This document shows positions 27,144-36,539 of a stretch of 64,000 nt of DNA, in pieces. The first letter of the stretch is position 1. Each line of letters starts with the position of its first letter. The DNA lies in contig JAURPJ010000095.1 in NCBI GenBank assembly GCA_030835305.1, positions 17,724 to 81,723 of the forward strand, in the 5' to 3' direction. The translations under genes and the position numbers were made by a program. Below the pieces are notes generated by a model. That model saw only the letters and a program-made list of their open reading frames with translations, did no database searches and was not told the DNA's origin. This DNA comes from Verrucomicrobiota bacterium. Lineage in GTDB: Bacteria > Verrucomicrobiota > Verrucomicrobiia > Verrucomicrobiales > Akkermansiaceae.

Positions 27144-27620
27144 ATGACCCGCTCCCTACCTTTTAAAATTCTCCTTTGCGCAATCACCACGCTACTACTG
27201 GGGGGGCTCGGGGGCTGGTTGACCGGCGGTTCCAACCCCAATTGGTATGCCACCCTAAAACACCCCCCTGGAAAGCCCTCAAACTGGCTTTTCGGCCCGG
27301 TCTGGACCGTCCTCTACCTCATGATTGGCACCAGTGCTGCCCTAATCTGGCATCACCATCCCAAACAGGTTGGCAGGACCCGCTCCACTTTCTGCTTCAG
27401 TCTGCAGTTGATCCTCAACCTTTGCTGGACTCCGGCTTTCTTCGGAGCCCATCAAATCGAGCTCGCCCTCGTGATCATCATCCTAATGTGGCTCGCCATT
27501 TTTATGACCATTCGGGAATTTGGACATTTCTCCAAACCGGCGGCCTTCCTCCTTGTTCCCTATCTTCTGTGGGTCTCCTATGCGACCTATTTGAATGCCA
27601 GCTACGCTTGCTTAAACTAA
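27144..27620 (+). CDS. tspO: TspO/MBR family tryptophan-rich membrane protein
   Basis: 158 residues with five membrane helices. Family marks are all present: NWYATLKHPPGKPSNWLFGPVWT between helices 1 and 2, QLILNLCWTPAFFG in the middle, and PYLLWVSYATYLN at the end. Bacterial TspO binds tetrapyrroles and takes part in light, oxygen or stress responses. It starts 25 bases after the selenoprotein candidate and may be co-transcribed with it; both would fit a redox or tetrapyrrole setting, but that link is only inferred. Confidence 0.9.
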   Translation: MTRSLPFKILLCAITTLLLGGLGGWLTGGSNPNWYATLKHPPGKPSNWLFGPVWTVLYLMIGTSAALIWHHHPKQVGRTRSTFCFSLQLILNLCWTPAFFGAHQIELALVIIILMWLAIFMTIREFGHFSKPAAFLLVPYLLWVSYATYLNASYACLN

Positions 27621-27679
27621 TCAGGCCACCGGGAATAAATCCGCCTTCCATCAGTCACGATTTTTCGTTATCGTTGGAG

Positions 27680-29839
27680 ATGAGGATTTTTCTGCTCTGC
27701 CTGTTACTCCCTTCTTTTCTCGCTGCAAGACCGAATATCATCATCATTATGGCCGATGATATGGGCTACTCCGACATCGGTTGTTATGGCGGCGAAATCA
27801 AAACTCCCAATCTCGATGCTCTTGCCGCCAATGGCCTCCGCTTCACCCAGTTTTACAACACCGCCCGCTGCTGTCCCACCCGTGCCTCCCTTCTGACCGG
27901 GCTTTACGCCCACCAAGCCGGTATTGGACACATGACCGGCAACTACGGAATCCCCCAGTATCAGGGCTTTCTGAACAAAGAATGCCTTACCATAGCGGAG
28001 GCTCTCAAGCCCGCCGGCTATCGCACCTACATGGCCGGAAAATGGCACGTCACTCCCAAAATCTCAGCCAACGACCCCAAGGACAACTGGCCCCGCCAAC
28101 GCGGTTTCGATAAGTTTTTTGGAACAATCCACGGAGCCGGATCATTCTTCGACCCAAATTCACTCACCCGCGACAACACGCAGATCACTCCCGAAAACGA
28201 CCCCGAATACAGGCCCGATGGGACCTGGTATTACACCGACGCCATCTCGGACAACACCGTCAAGTATCTCAACTCCCATTTCAAGGAACACCCGGACAAA
28301 CCATTTTTCCACTACGTCGCCTACACTGCCGCCCATTGGCCCATGCACGCTCTCCCCGAGGACATCGTGAAATACGAGGGGAGATATGACAGTGGCTACG
28401 CCCCGGTTTATGAAGCGCGCCTCAAAAAGATGAAGCAACTCGGCCTTATCGATTCCAAATGGAAAATTCCCGGACCACTCGGCAATTGGTCCAAGGTCGA
28501 GCTGAAGGAATGGGAATCCGCATGCATGGAAGTTTACGCGGCCATGGTCGATAACATGGATCAGGGTATCGGACGCATTGTCCAAACCCTCAAGGATCAC
28601 GATCAACTCGACAACACCCTCATTTTTTACCTTCAGGACAACGGTGGCTGCGCCGAAGGCTTTGGTCGTGGAAAAGTTGTCGGCCCGCTCGAACGCCCCG
28701 CCAAGCCTACCCTCAAACCCATGGGCAGGGACGAACTCCAAACCAACATGGTCCCCACCCAATCACGCGACGGCTTCCCGCTTCGCCGGGGCAAAGGAGT
28801 CATGCCCGGCTTCCCCGAGACTGAAATCGGATACGGAGAAAATTGGGCCAACGTCTCCAACACCCCCTTCCGAGAATACAAGCACTGGGTCCACGAAGGC
28901 GGCATCTCTTCCCCGCTCATCGCCCACTGGCCGAAAGGAATTAAGGCCCCCATGATCCTCTCCGCGAGCCCGACCCTCAACCCCTATTCCCGCAACTCCG
29001 ACGAACCAGTCCACTTGATCGACCTTATGTCAACCTGTCTCGACCTCGCCAAGGCCACCTACCCGAAAGACAAGATCCCCGTGGAAGGAGCCTCCCTCGT
29101 TCCCATTCTCAAAGGCGAGCGACTCAAACGCGGCAAGCCGATCTTCTTCGAGCATGAAGGAAACCGTGCCGTCCGGGATGGGGACTGGAAGCTCGTCGCC
29201 AAGGGAGTCAATGGGAATTGGGAACTTTATAACATTCCTGCGGACCGCACCGAGATGAATAACCTCGCTGAAAAGCATCCAGATATCGTCAAAAAAATGG
29301 CCTCCCAATACAAGCAATGGGCCAAGGAGCGTGGAATCGTCCCCTTTGGTTCCTGGAACAAAAACAAGAAGGCCAAAGCCTCCCCGAAGAAGGTGTTTCA
29401 CCTGAAACCTGGAGATCAGTTCACCCGGGAATCCTCTCCCGATATTGCCAATCGTCCCTTCACGGTTTCCGCGGTTCTTGAGAAACTTCCCGCCACCGGA
29501 GTCATTGTCGCCCAAGGCGGTTCCAGCCATGGTTGGTCTTTTTACCTCAGGGACAACCAGATTCACTTCATCGTTCGGCAGGGGGGACACACGATCTCCG
29601 TCTCCACCCCCGTTCCCGGGAATTCTACGGGAGCTCTCGAAGCCCGGGTTGGCAAAAAAGGCATTATTCTGCGCGCCGATAACAAACGCCTCTGCATGAA
29701 AGAGGGCAACGCTCTCCTCACCGGGCATCCAATTGACGTCCTGGAAATAGGTCAAGACACAGGTGGACTCGTCGGTGACTACGAGAACGACTTCAAACTC
29801 TCTGTTCCCCTGAAATCTGCGACAATCAGTTTCAATTAG
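27680..29839 (+). CDS. Secreted arylsulfatase with C-terminal extension
   Basis: 719 residues from the ATG at 27680, which starts a signal peptide (MRIFLLCLLLPSFLAA); the frame is open far upstream but overlaps tspO. Sulfatase marks: RPNIIIIMADDMGYSD with the metal-binding Asp pair, and the formylglycine motif C64-C-P-T-R in ARCCPTRASLLTG; KWH follows near residue 116 and HWP near 217. The Cys-type motif needs an anaerobic sulfatase maturase or FGE. The catalytic part ends near residue 560. A further 150 residues, after a Lys-rich linker, look like a LamG-like beta-sandwich. Such enzymes remove sulfate from polysaccharides such as those of algae. Confidence 0.92.
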   Translation: MRIFLLCLLLPSFLAARPNIIIIMADDMGYSDIGCYGGEIKTPNLDALAANGLRFTQFYNTARCCPTRASLLTGLYAHQAGIGHMTGNYGIPQYQGFLNKECLTIAEALKPAGYRTYMAGKWHVTPKISANDPKDNWPRQRGFDKFFGTIHGAGSFFDPNSLTRDNTQITPENDPEYRPDGTWYYTDAISDNTVKYLNSHFKEHPDKPFFHYVAYTAAHWPMHALPEDIVKYEGRYDSGYAPVYEARLKKMKQLGLIDSKWKIPGPLGNWSKVELKEWESACMEVYAAMVDNMDQGIGRIVQTLKDHDQLDNTLIFYLQDNGGCAEGFGRGKVVGPLERPAKPTLKPMGRDELQTNMVPTQSRDGFPLRRGKGVMPGFPETEIGYGENWANVSNTPFREYKHWVHEGGISSPLIAHWPKGIKAPMILSASPTLNPYSRNSDEPVHLIDLMSTCLDLAKATYPKDKIPVEGASLVPILKGERLKRGKPIFFEHEGNRAVRDGDWKLVAKGVNGNWELYNIPADRTEMNNLAEKHPDIVKKMASQYKQWAKERGIVPFGSWNKNKKAKASPKKVFHLKPGDQFTRESSPDIANRPFTVSAVLEKLPATGVIVAQGGSSHGWSFYLRDNQIHFIVRQGGHTISVSTPVPGNSTGALEARVGKKGIILRADNKRLCMKEGNALLTGHPIDVLEIGQDTGGLVGDYENDFKLSVPLKSATISFN

Positions 29840-29876
29840 TTGGCACCTGCGCTCATTTCGATACCGACCAATACTG

Positions 29877-30032
29877 CTATCGCAATCTGGGATCTCGATC
29901 AGTTTCCTCGCGCTCTTGCTCGTTAGCGGACCAAATCTCCACCCGAACATTCGGGCCAAGTTGATAGCCCAGCTCCCTCGCTTGTGGGTCTGACAAATCC
30001 ACCAACCCGACCTCCCCATCCAGCTCACTCAA
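29877..30032 (-). CDS. Possible small protein (51 residues), TTG start
   Basis: A frame read from TTG at 30032 encodes a compact, acidic, natural-looking sequence (ELDGEVGLVDLSDPQARELG, then NVRVEIWSANEQEREE). It begins 13 bases after the stop of the minus-strand gene at 30045 and could be its downstream neighbour. No good ribosome binding site and no family match known to me, so it could also be the decayed end of a longer gene. Confidence 0.3.
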   Translation of the reverse strand: MSELDGEVGLVDLSDPQARELGYQLGPNVRVEIWSANEQEREETDRDPRLR

Positions 30033-30044
30033 ATCCTAGGGGTA

Positions 30045-30770
30045 TTACCCTATTTTCATCCTCGCCTTCTCCAAAGCCAGAGCAATCAAAGCGATCCGCT
30101 TTGCCGTCTCTTTTTTGAGACTCGCCCTTGCCGCGAGCAATTTCATCTCAAGAAGATAGTACCAGTAGTAAATTGGGGACAAGGTAGAACTCTCGAAACG
30201 CTGGTGGAATTGCGTGCGGTATTTCTCAAGGCCAGCCCCAGAATCAACCAGGGGAATTAAATCGACGAAGAACTCTATCGTAAAAGCCCTGCGGCGATCA
30301 TCCCAACCCTCGGAGCTAAAATACACCAGCCACTCTAAGCCCAGTTTAGGAATTGCTTTGAGATCGCCATCCACCTCCCACCTCAAAGGAAGAATCTTTT
30401 CGGCAGTCTCCTCACAAATCTCCCGATACATCTGAAGCAACCGATTCAAAGCTTCCCCAAAAGAAGCATCCTCAAGCTGAATCGCAGGGTGGTGAAAATT
30501 TTTAAGATCACCGACCTCATACGTCTTGTTTACAACCAACTCTGACACCCTTCTTTTTGATCGCATGCGAGTTGCCGCCACAGAAACTTCCTCTTGGCCT
30601 CGCATTCCAAATCGGGAAGACCAGGAAACCTCACTTTCCAAATTTTGCCCCGTCAAACTCTTCGGACCAGAACAAATCACCAGCAATAAAAGCAGGATGC
30701 CCCCCGCAATCATCGTTAGTCTCTTTCCAGTCGGAAATTTTACATTCGAAGATATCGTCGATCCACCCAA
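30045..30770 (-). CDS. Hypothetical membrane-anchored protein
   Basis: 241 residues, no family recognised. After a basic leader (about 1-18) there is one membrane helix (about 19-36: MIAGGILLLLLVICSG), so the bulk is outside the cytoplasm or the protein is exported. The rest is helical with aromatic stretches (SPIYYWYYLLEMKLLAARA) and charged ends. It lies downstream of map on the same strand but a terminator-like hairpin lies between. It is flanked at its 3' side by a possible small gene. Confidence 0.55.
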   Translation of the reverse strand: MGGSTISSNVKFPTGKRLTMIAGGILLLLLVICSGPKSLTGQNLESEVSWSSRFGMRGQEEVSVAATRMRSKRRVSELVVNKTYEVGDLKNFHHPAIQLEDASFGEALNRLLQMYREICEETAEKILPLRWEVDGDLKAIPKLGLEWLVYFSSEGWDDRRRAFTIEFFVDLIPLVDSGAGLEKYRTQFHQRFESSTLSPIYYWYYLLEMKLLAARASLKKETAKRIALIALALEKARMKIG

Positions 30771-30782
30771 TCGTCTCTAGCT

Positions 30783-30809
30783 TAAAAGAGGATCCCGCGT
30801 ATCAGGATC
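30783..30809 (-). terminator. Likely terminator at the end of the ribosomal operon
   Basis: On the minus strand GATCC pairs with GGATC around a nine-base loop and is followed by CTCTTTT. It lies 11 bases after the map stop. The stem is short, so strength is uncertain. Confidence 0.5.
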
Positions 30810-30819
30810 ATCGGGAGTT

Positions 30820-31626
30820 TTACTTTAACGGTGGAATCCCAAGTTGCTCAGGCAGGGCTGTCCGGGGGCGCCAAGTGAGAATCTCAGGATCGCCATTGGT
30901 CACCAGAACCGTGTGCTCAAAGTGGCTTGATGGGCGGCGATCGGAAGTCGAAACAGTCCAGCCATCATCCAACCAATCGACCGTCCCAACTCCGGCATTG
31001 ATCATCGGCTCAATTGCCAAAATCATTCCCGCTTTTAAAACCGGCGACTTACCACCCGGGTGGTAATTGGGAACCTGTGGTTCCTCATGCAGCTGGCGGC
31101 CAACGCCGTGCCCGACCAGATCCTTCACCACGGTAAAACCAAATTTGGTCACGTAGTCTTCCACGGACGCACAGAGCTTGTAAAGCGGAGCCCCCGCCCG
31201 GGCGTAGGAAATGGCTACAAAAAGGGACTCTTCGGTCACGGCAAGAAGACGTTTCTGCTCACCATTGATTTTCCCAACCGGCACGGTGAGCGCGTTGTCA
31301 CCAATCCAACCCTGCCGCTTTATTCCAACATCAAGCTTCACAAGATCACCGTCCTGAATGACCCGGTCTCCACCGATGCCATGCACCACCTCCTCATTCA
31401 TCGAAATACAGGTGTAGCCCGGGAAATCACGATACTTGTGGAAAGCACTCTTCACCTTATGCTCGTCCATGAGTGATAAGGCATAATTATCAACCTCACG
31501 GGTTGTCTTTCCCGCTTGAATAAACGCAGCAGTCCGTTGCAAGACATCACTGGCTACCTTCCCAGCCTCCCGCATCATTTCGATCTCCTGCTTGGTCTTA
31601 ATCGGAATCTTGGAACGCTTGGCCAT
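30820..31626 (-). CDS. map: Methionine aminopeptidase, type I
   Basis: 268 residues from the ATG at 31626; a TTG seven codons upstream is also possible and neither has a clear Shine-Dalgarno sequence. It removes the initiator methionine from nascent proteins. The metal ligands are present: Asp in KLDVGI, Asp in WIGDNAL, His in GHGVGRQLHEEP, Glu in AIEPMI and Glu in FEHTVLV. It is the last gene of the spc-like cluster, after secY and adk, which is a common bacterial order. It is followed by a probable terminator. Confidence 0.95.
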   Translation of the reverse strand: MAKRSKIPIKTKQEIEMMREAGKVASDVLQRTAAFIQAGKTTREVDNYALSLMDEHKVKSAFHKYRDFPGYTCISMNEEVVHGIGGDRVIQDGDLVKLDVGIKRQGWIGDNALTVPVGKINGEQKRLLAVTEESLFVAISYARAGAPLYKLCASVEDYVTKFGFTVVKDLVGHGVGRQLHEEPQVPNYHPGGKSPVLKAGMILAIEPMINAGVGTVDWLDDGWTVSTSDRRPSSHFEHTVLVTNGDPEILTWRPRTALPEQLGIPPLK

Positions 31627-31758
31627 GGAAAAAGGAGTTAAAGACAACTCGCCCCCCGGTCAAGACGTAGAACCTTCACCAGACCAAGTGCCACCGGAAG
31701 GACCCTCTCCGGAATGCCCGAATTCATGTGCTGACATCCGGGAAGAGTATCACTCCGG

Positions 31759-32367
31759 CTACCCTTTAACCCTCGCATAAACCTCATCCGGCGACCCCAT
31801 CCCATTGACGATGCGGGCCCGTTGACGGTCACAATAATGGGTGACTGCAGGAATCACCAAACGACGATATTCCGCCAGACGGTTTTCAAAACTTGCTGAA
31901 GCATCATCGGCCCTCGGCTCAAGGTCACCCTGGCATTCCGGACATTGCGCACCCTCACCTTCCCGGGCCACCCGATGACACTCAACACACTCGAGGCGGC
32001 AGGCCACCCGCCGCCTAAGTTCGTCATCCGGGACATGCAAAATAATTGCCGAAGGTTTCACTTCGAGCAGGGAATCAAGCGCTTCGGCTTGCGGAACGGT
32101 CCGGGGAAATCCATCGAGCAACCAACCATCGCTCTGCTCCCCAACCCACTCAAGCACCATCGGAACCATGATATCATCCGGAACGTATTCGCCACGCTCC
32201 AAAAAAGGGCGCGCTTTCCGACCGAGTTCCGTGCAGTCGCGAAGGGCGCGCCGTAAAAGCGCGCCCGTCGAAAGATAGGCCAGATTAAGATCCTTGGCCA
32301 ACCAGCGACCCTGGGTTCCCTTCCCCGACGCCGGAGGGCCGAGGAAGACCAGGTGCCGGAAACTCAT
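31759..32367 (-). CDS. adk: Adenylate kinase
   Basis: 202 residues from the ATG at 32367, one base after the secY stop. Converts ATP and AMP to two ADP. Marks: P-loop GPPASGKGTQ (about 9-18), the AMP-site STGALLR, DGFPRT, and a lid with four Cys (CxxC, then CPEC), which suggests a zinc-binding lid as in many Gram-positive enzymes. A Cys-type lid is the notable trait. Order secY-adk-map is standard. Confidence 0.95.
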   Translation of the reverse strand: MSFRHLVFLGPPASGKGTQGRWLAKDLNLAYLSTGALLRRALRDCTELGRKARPFLERGEYVPDDIMVPMVLEWVGEQSDGWLLDGFPRTVPQAEALDSLLEVKPSAIILHVPDDELRRRVACRLECVECHRVAREGEGAQCPECQGDLEPRADDASASFENRLAEYRRLVIPAVTHYCDRQRARIVNGMGSPDEVYARVKG

Positions 32368-32368
32368 T

Positions 32369-33886
32369 TTACTGGTTAATGAACAGAGCAACCACTGCAA
32401 CGATGACTATCATTGCAAGAACGACCCAGAGATAAAGAACCGACGTACTGGTTGCCTGCTGACCGGAAACCTGACGTTGCTGACGGCCTTTAATCTTTCC
32501 TTTGCGAAGGAAGCCGTCGTATTGCCGCTGAAGAAGGTGGGTTTCGATTTGACGCATCATATCGAGCAACACCCCGACCAAAATCAGGAGACTGGTGCCG
32601 CCGAAGAAGGAGGTTACGAGACTGTTTGCACCCAGATCAAGAGCCAGTCCGATGAAGAACGGCATCATGAAAATCAGCGTTAGGAAAAGTGCTCCCGCAA
32701 AAGTGAGGCGCGTCATGGTGTAATCAAGGAAATCAGAGGTTGGCTTTCCCGGACGGACCCCCGGAATGTAACCACCACCTCTCTTGAGGTTTTCGGCAAC
32801 TTCCGACGGCTGGAACATCGTTGCGACCCAGAAGAAACTGAAGAAGAAGATCATGAAGCCGGAAAGAAGATAGAACCAAATATCGTTTGGCGAGAGAATC
32901 TCACCCATGGTCCGCACCCAGGACGCATCAGTCATTTGACCAATCAACTGGGTGGGTAGCTGTAAAATAGCGGTGGCAAAAATGACGGGCATGACACCGG
33001 CGTAGTTTACCTTAAGAGGAAGATATTGCGTTCCACCGGACATCTCACGACGACCCGCAACACGGCGGGCGTATTGCACCGCGATTCTTCTTTGTCCTTG
33101 GGTAATCGTAATCACCGCCGCGATCACAAAGAGGAAGAGGACAACCATCAGGACGATCAGGAGAGGGCTGAAGGGATTATCACCACGCTCGATCACGAAG
33201 GTGTTCCAGATGGTCACAATGACACCAGGAAGAGACGAAATAATGTTCACCGAGATGATCAGGGAAACCCCGTTACCAATACCACGTTCGGTAATTTGGT
33301 CACCAATCCACATCAAGAAGAGGGTTCCTGCAATGATGATGAGAACGGTCTGTGCCACGAATGAACCACCGGCATTGGCGGCGAAGGCCGGAACGAGATC
33401 CTGACCGGTCGCATCAAGAGCCTTGCCAATACCGCGCAAAAGCGGATTGCTTTCGGGATTCTCAAGGGACTTGGCGAGGAAGAAACCCTGAACCGCAGCA
33501 ATCGCGATCGTCACAAAGCGGGTCCATTGGTTGATCTTCTGCTGGCCACCATCCTCTTTCTTGAGACGGGCCAACTTTGGAACGACCGCGCTGAGAAGCT
33601 GCATCATAATCGATGCCGAAATGTAGGGCATAATCCCCAAAGCAAAGAGCCCCATGCTGGTCAAACCGCCCCCTGAGAAAACGTTAAGAATCGCACCGAC
33701 TCCGCCACCGGCCCCTTCTTCGTTATCCTTTTTGAGAATCTCAAGATACTCGCGAATCACATCCATGTTCACGCCAGGAAGCGGGAGGTGCACGCCAAGC
33801 CGCACGATCACGATCATGGCCATGGTGAAAAGGATGCGGTCCCGAAGTTCGGGAATTTTCCAGGTATTGGTAAATGCAGAAATCAT
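32369..33886 (-). CDS. secY: Protein translocase subunit SecY
   Basis: 505 residues, ten membrane helices. The channel of the Sec translocon. Typical parts: IPELRDRILFT near the start, LPLPGV, the plug and ISASIMMQLL region, QRRIAVQYARR in the fifth cytoplasmic loop (the SecA/ribosome contact region), and GGYIPGVRPGKPT. It is longer than the E. coli protein (443) mainly through loop and C-terminal additions. Upstream lies a lipoprotein gene where one would expect rplO directly. Confidence 0.96.
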   Translation of the reverse strand: MISAFTNTWKIPELRDRILFTMAMIVIVRLGVHLPLPGVNMDVIREYLEILKKDNEEGAGGGVGAILNVFSGGGLTSMGLFALGIMPYISASIMMQLLSAVVPKLARLKKEDGGQQKINQWTRFVTIAIAAVQGFFLAKSLENPESNPLLRGIGKALDATGQDLVPAFAANAGGSFVAQTVLIIIAGTLFLMWIGDQITERGIGNGVSLIISVNIISSLPGVIVTIWNTFVIERGDNPFSPLLIVLMVVLFLFVIAAVITITQGQRRIAVQYARRVAGRREMSGGTQYLPLKVNYAGVMPVIFATAILQLPTQLIGQMTDASWVRTMGEILSPNDIWFYLLSGFMIFFFSFFWVATMFQPSEVAENLKRGGGYIPGVRPGKPTSDFLDYTMTRLTFAGALFLTLIFMMPFFIGLALDLGANSLVTSFFGGTSLLILVGVLLDMMRQIETHLLQRQYDGFLRKGKIKGRQQRQVSGQQATSTSVLYLWVVLAMIVIVAVVALFINQ

Positions 33887-33908
33887 GGTGATTTAAAGGT
33901 CGGAGAAG

Positions 33909-34367
33909 TTATTCGGATTTCCCCTCTCCAATCAGAGGAGCTGGGTTGTGATGAGTAGTCAGAGCCTTTGCAAGCTCGTGTGTGTTCCTTCCGGAACGGA
34001 AAAGATTTTCCTGCGCCTTTTGGAAAGCGGCAGTCGCTTCAAGAAATCTAGTTTGACCGGCTATGCTCGCCCGGTCGGATTCTTCAAGTTTTTTGAGAGA
34101 GGCATTGAGTTGGATTTTGAGTCCCTTGAGCTCTTCCCCCAAAGCGGTGAGCTTCATAGCGGAGGAATCTTGGTCGCCGCCATTAGCAACATCTTCGATG
34201 ACTGCGGTCATCTCCGAAAAAACCCGCGTCTGCTCCTCCATCAGAGAAGCAGGAGAATCCTGGTCCTCACCGCAGGAGGAGAGAGTCAGGAATCCCAATA
34301 ATGCAAAAAACGCTGCAGCCCGGCGAACCGGGCCCAACGTGGAAATTGCGTGAAAAGGCTTTTTCAC
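33909..34367 (-). CDS. Lipoprotein with coiled-coil character, encoded inside the ribosomal operon
   Basis: 152 residues from a GTG at 34367 (MKKPFHAISTLG), giving a lipoprotein signal peptide with lipobox LSSC followed by GEDQD. An upstream-extended frame would overlap rplO. The mature part is mostly helical and charged (SLMEEQTRVFSEMTAVIED; GEELKGLKIQLNASLKKLEE), like a small helical bundle. I do not know the family. It lies 19 bases after rplO and 22 before secY, on the same strand, so it must be co-transcribed with both. The acidic residue at +2 after Cys is absent (G-E), so outer-membrane sorting is possible. Confidence 0.7.
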   Translation of the reverse strand: MKKPFHAISTLGPVRRAAAFFALLGFLTLSSCGEDQDSPASLMEEQTRVFSEMTAVIEDVANGGDQDSSAMKLTALGEELKGLKIQLNASLKKLEESDRASIAGQTRFLEATAAFQKAQENLFRSGRNTHELAKALTTHHNPAPLIGEGKSE

Positions 34368-34386
34368 CAGAGTGCGGGAGAAGCAA

Positions 34387-34833
34387 CTAGGAGAGCTCGA
34401 GGGAGCCACCAGCCTTCTCAATCTTCTCTTTTGCGGAAGCACTTGCTTGATCGACAATGACTCTGAGGGCCTTGGTAATCTCGCCTTGTCCGAGGACCTT
34501 GATCTTGTCGCACTGACCCTTGACCAGCTTGACTTGACGAAGAGTCTCCTCATTCACTTCGGCATCAGCTTCGAAATACTGTTCCAACTGGGAAACGTTA
34601 ACGATGGCGATGGTGTCGCGGAATTGAAAGTTGGAGAATCCACGCTTGGGGAGGCGACGGGCAAGAGGCATCTGACCACCTTCAAAGCCGGGACGGACGC
34701 CGCCGCCGGAGCGGGACTTCTGACCTTTGTGGCCTCGACCGGAGGTCTTACCAAGACCGGAGCTCTCTCCACAACCAAGACGCTTTTTGCGGTGCTTGGC
34801 TCCTGGATTGGGCTTGAGATTATGGAGATTCAT
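34387..34833 (-). CDS. rplO: 50S ribosomal protein L15
   Basis: 148 residues, usual length. MNLHNLKPNPGAKHRKKRLG at the start and the Gly/Arg-rich part (GKTSGRGHKGQKSRSGG) are typical of L15, which binds 23S rRNA late in assembly. It follows rpsE after 36 bases; rpmD (L30), usually between the two, is missing. The next gene is a lipoprotein and not secY. Confidence 0.97.
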   Translation of the reverse strand: MNLHNLKPNPGAKHRKKRLGCGESSGLGKTSGRGHKGQKSRSGGGVRPGFEGGQMPLARRLPKRGFSNFQFRDTIAIVNVSQLEQYFEADAEVNEETLRQVKLVKGQCDKIKVLGQGEITKALRVIVDQASASAKEKIEKAGGSLELS

Positions 34834-34869
34834 TTTTTGAGATGTATTTCGGGGTTCAGGAGGGCCTGA

Positions 34870-35565
34870 TTAGATGGCCTTCTCCTTTTTCTTTCCGCGG
34901 AGCGCGTTGATATCGTCCTTGTTGCGGAGCATGGTGAGAGCCTTGATCGTCGCTTTCACAACATTGGCGTGGTTGTTGGAACCGATCGATTTGGCGAGAA
35001 CGTCGTGAATGCCAACGGCTTCACAAACGGCACGAACACCACCACCGGCAATCACTCCGGTTCCGGGTGAAGCTGGCTTCAAGAGAACCTTTCCTCCACC
35101 ATATTCAGCATAGACTTCGTGAGGGATAGTTGGACCGTTGAGCTTCACCTTCTCGAGGCTCTTGCTTGCAACGCCAGAAGCTTTCTTGATGCACTCGGCA
35201 ACCTCATTGGCTTTTCCGAAACCGACGCCAACAGCACCTTTTTCGTTACCAGAAACAACGAGAGCGGAAAAACTGAAGCGACGTCCACCTTTCACCACCT
35301 TGGAACAGCGGTTGATGAAGACAACTTTCTCAGTGAGTTCGTTGCCCTCGGAATCGGTTGGAGCTGCTTCGCGCTGGCGTCCACCAAAACCACCGCGGTT
35401 TCCACCACCCTGGCCGGGACCGCCACCGCGGTTGTTTCCGCCGCCGCGATTATCTCCGCCACGGTTGTTTGAATTGTTGTCAGCTGGTTTTTGATCAGCG
35501 GCTTTTGCTTCCGCTGGCTTTACCGCTGCGTCGGCAGCCGGCTTGGAGTCTTCGTTATTTGCCAT
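34870..35565 (-). CDS. rpsE: 30S ribosomal protein S5 with Arg/Gly/Asn-rich N-terminal extension
   Basis: 231 residues, against about 166 in E. coli. The S5 core starts near residue 80 ([20 protein letters not shown]) and includes [15 protein letters not shown], and is intact. The extra N-terminus has an Ala/Lys/Asp-rich start (1-30) and then RGG-type repeats ([23 protein letters not shown], about 35-63). S5 lines the mRNA entry site with S3 and S4, so the extension is placed where it might touch mRNA. S3 in this window has a similar tail. No L30 gene follows. Confidence 0.95.
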   Translation of the reverse strand: MANNEDSKPAADAAVKPAEAKAADQKPADNNSNNRGGDNRGGGNNRGGGPGQGGGNRGGFGGRQREAAPTDSEGNELTEKVVFINRCSKVVKGGRRFSFSALVVSGNEKGAVGVGFGKANEVAECIKKASGVASKSLEKVKLNGPTIPHEVYAEYGGGKVLLKPASPGTGVIAGGGVRAVCEAVGIHDVLAKSIGSNNHANVVKATIKALTMLRNKDDINALRGKKKEKAI

Positions 35566-35585
35566 TTTATCGTTCGGAGCAAGGA

Positions 35586-35942
35586 TTAGAATTTAAGACC
35601 ACCGTCGCGGGCGGCATCGGCAAGGGCTTTGACCTTGCCTGTGAAGAAAAAGCCACCACGGTCGAAGACAACAGCCTTGATCTTGGCATCAGCGGCACGC
35701 TGGGCAACCAGCTTACCGACAGCCTCGGCAGTTTCCTTGCTGGCTCCGGTCTTCTCGATGGATGAATCGAGAGTGGAAGCTGCACAAAGAGTCTTGCCGG
35801 CGATATCGTCGATGACTTGGGCATATACGTTCTTGTTGGAGAAGTGAACAGCAAGACGCGGACGCTCGGCAGTTCCGGAAACTTTCTTCCGGATGCGGCG
35901 GTGGACCTTGCGGCGAAGTTCCTTTCGATTGAGAGTGCTCAT
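35586..35942 (-). CDS. rplR: 50S ribosomal protein L18
   Basis: 118 residues, normal length. [36 protein letters not shown] at the start and [25 protein letters not shown] at the end are typical of L18, which binds 5S rRNA with L5. Lies between rplF and rpsE, as in other bacteria. Confidence 0.97.
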   Translation of the reverse strand: MSTLNRKELRRKVHRRIRKKVSGTAERPRLAVHFSNKNVYAQVIDDIAGKTLCAASTLDSSIEKTGASKETAEAVGKLVAQRAADAKIKAVVFDRGGFFFTGKVKALADAARDGGLKF

Positions 35943-35975
35943 TTGAAATATGAAGTTCTGGGTTTTCGTCAGGAT

Positions 35976-36512
35976 TTACTTAACGGACTTTCCGGCCTTA
36001 CGGCGGACATATTCGCCAACGTAGCGGACGCCCTTGCCCTTGTAGGGCTCGGGGGGGTAATAGTTGCGCACTTCAGCGGCGAACTGGCCGACGAGTTGCT
36101 TGTCGATTCCCTCCACTTTAATCTTCGTGTTGTCAGTGACAGTCACAGTGAGTCCTTCGGGGATGGGATGGAGAATGGGATGTGATTTTCCGAGGCTGAG
36201 ATCAAGCTCCTTGCCTTTAACAGCCGAACGGAAACCGACGCCTTGAATTTCGAGTTCCTTTACGAAGCCTTCACTGACACCTACAATGAGGTTTTGCACA
36301 AGGCTGCGGAAGGTGCCGTGGAGAGCACGCACGTGACGCTGCTCGGAAGCACGGTTGACATTGATCTCCTCGTCGCCCACCTCAACGGTGATGCCTTCGG
36401 GAAGATCGAGTGAAAGTTTGCCTTTGGGTCCCTCGACATTGACAGTGCTTCCATCAACTTTGATGGTCACTTTGTCAACCGCGGGGATGGGCTTGAGTCC
36501 TACTCTTGACAT
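35976..36512 (-). CDS. rplF: 50S ribosomal protein L6
   Basis: 178 residues. MSRVGLKPIP at the start, VEGPKGKLS in the first domain, LIVGVSEGF, and PPEPYKGKGVRYVGEYVRRKAGK at the end are the L6 signature. L6 lies near the factor-binding site of the 50S subunit. Standard order after rpsH. Confidence 0.98.
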   Translation of the reverse strand: MSRVGLKPIPAVDKVTIKVDGSTVNVEGPKGKLSLDLPEGITVEVGDEEINVNRASEQRHVRALHGTFRSLVQNLIVGVSEGFVKELEIQGVGFRSAVKGKELDLSLGKSHPILHPIPEGLTVTVTDNTKIKVEGIDKQLVGQFAAEVRNYYPPEPYKGKGVRYVGEYVRRKAGKSVK

Positions 36513-36539
36513 GGTTCTGTTTTCTGGGTCAGGGGTTTA

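Noticed and set aside
29030..30028. Minus-strand frame of 332 codons opposite the sulfatase
   Set aside because: Most of it is antisense to the sulfatase C-terminal half, with no family resemblance. Only the end region outside the sulfatase, in a different frame, looks protein-like and is listed as a possible small gene.
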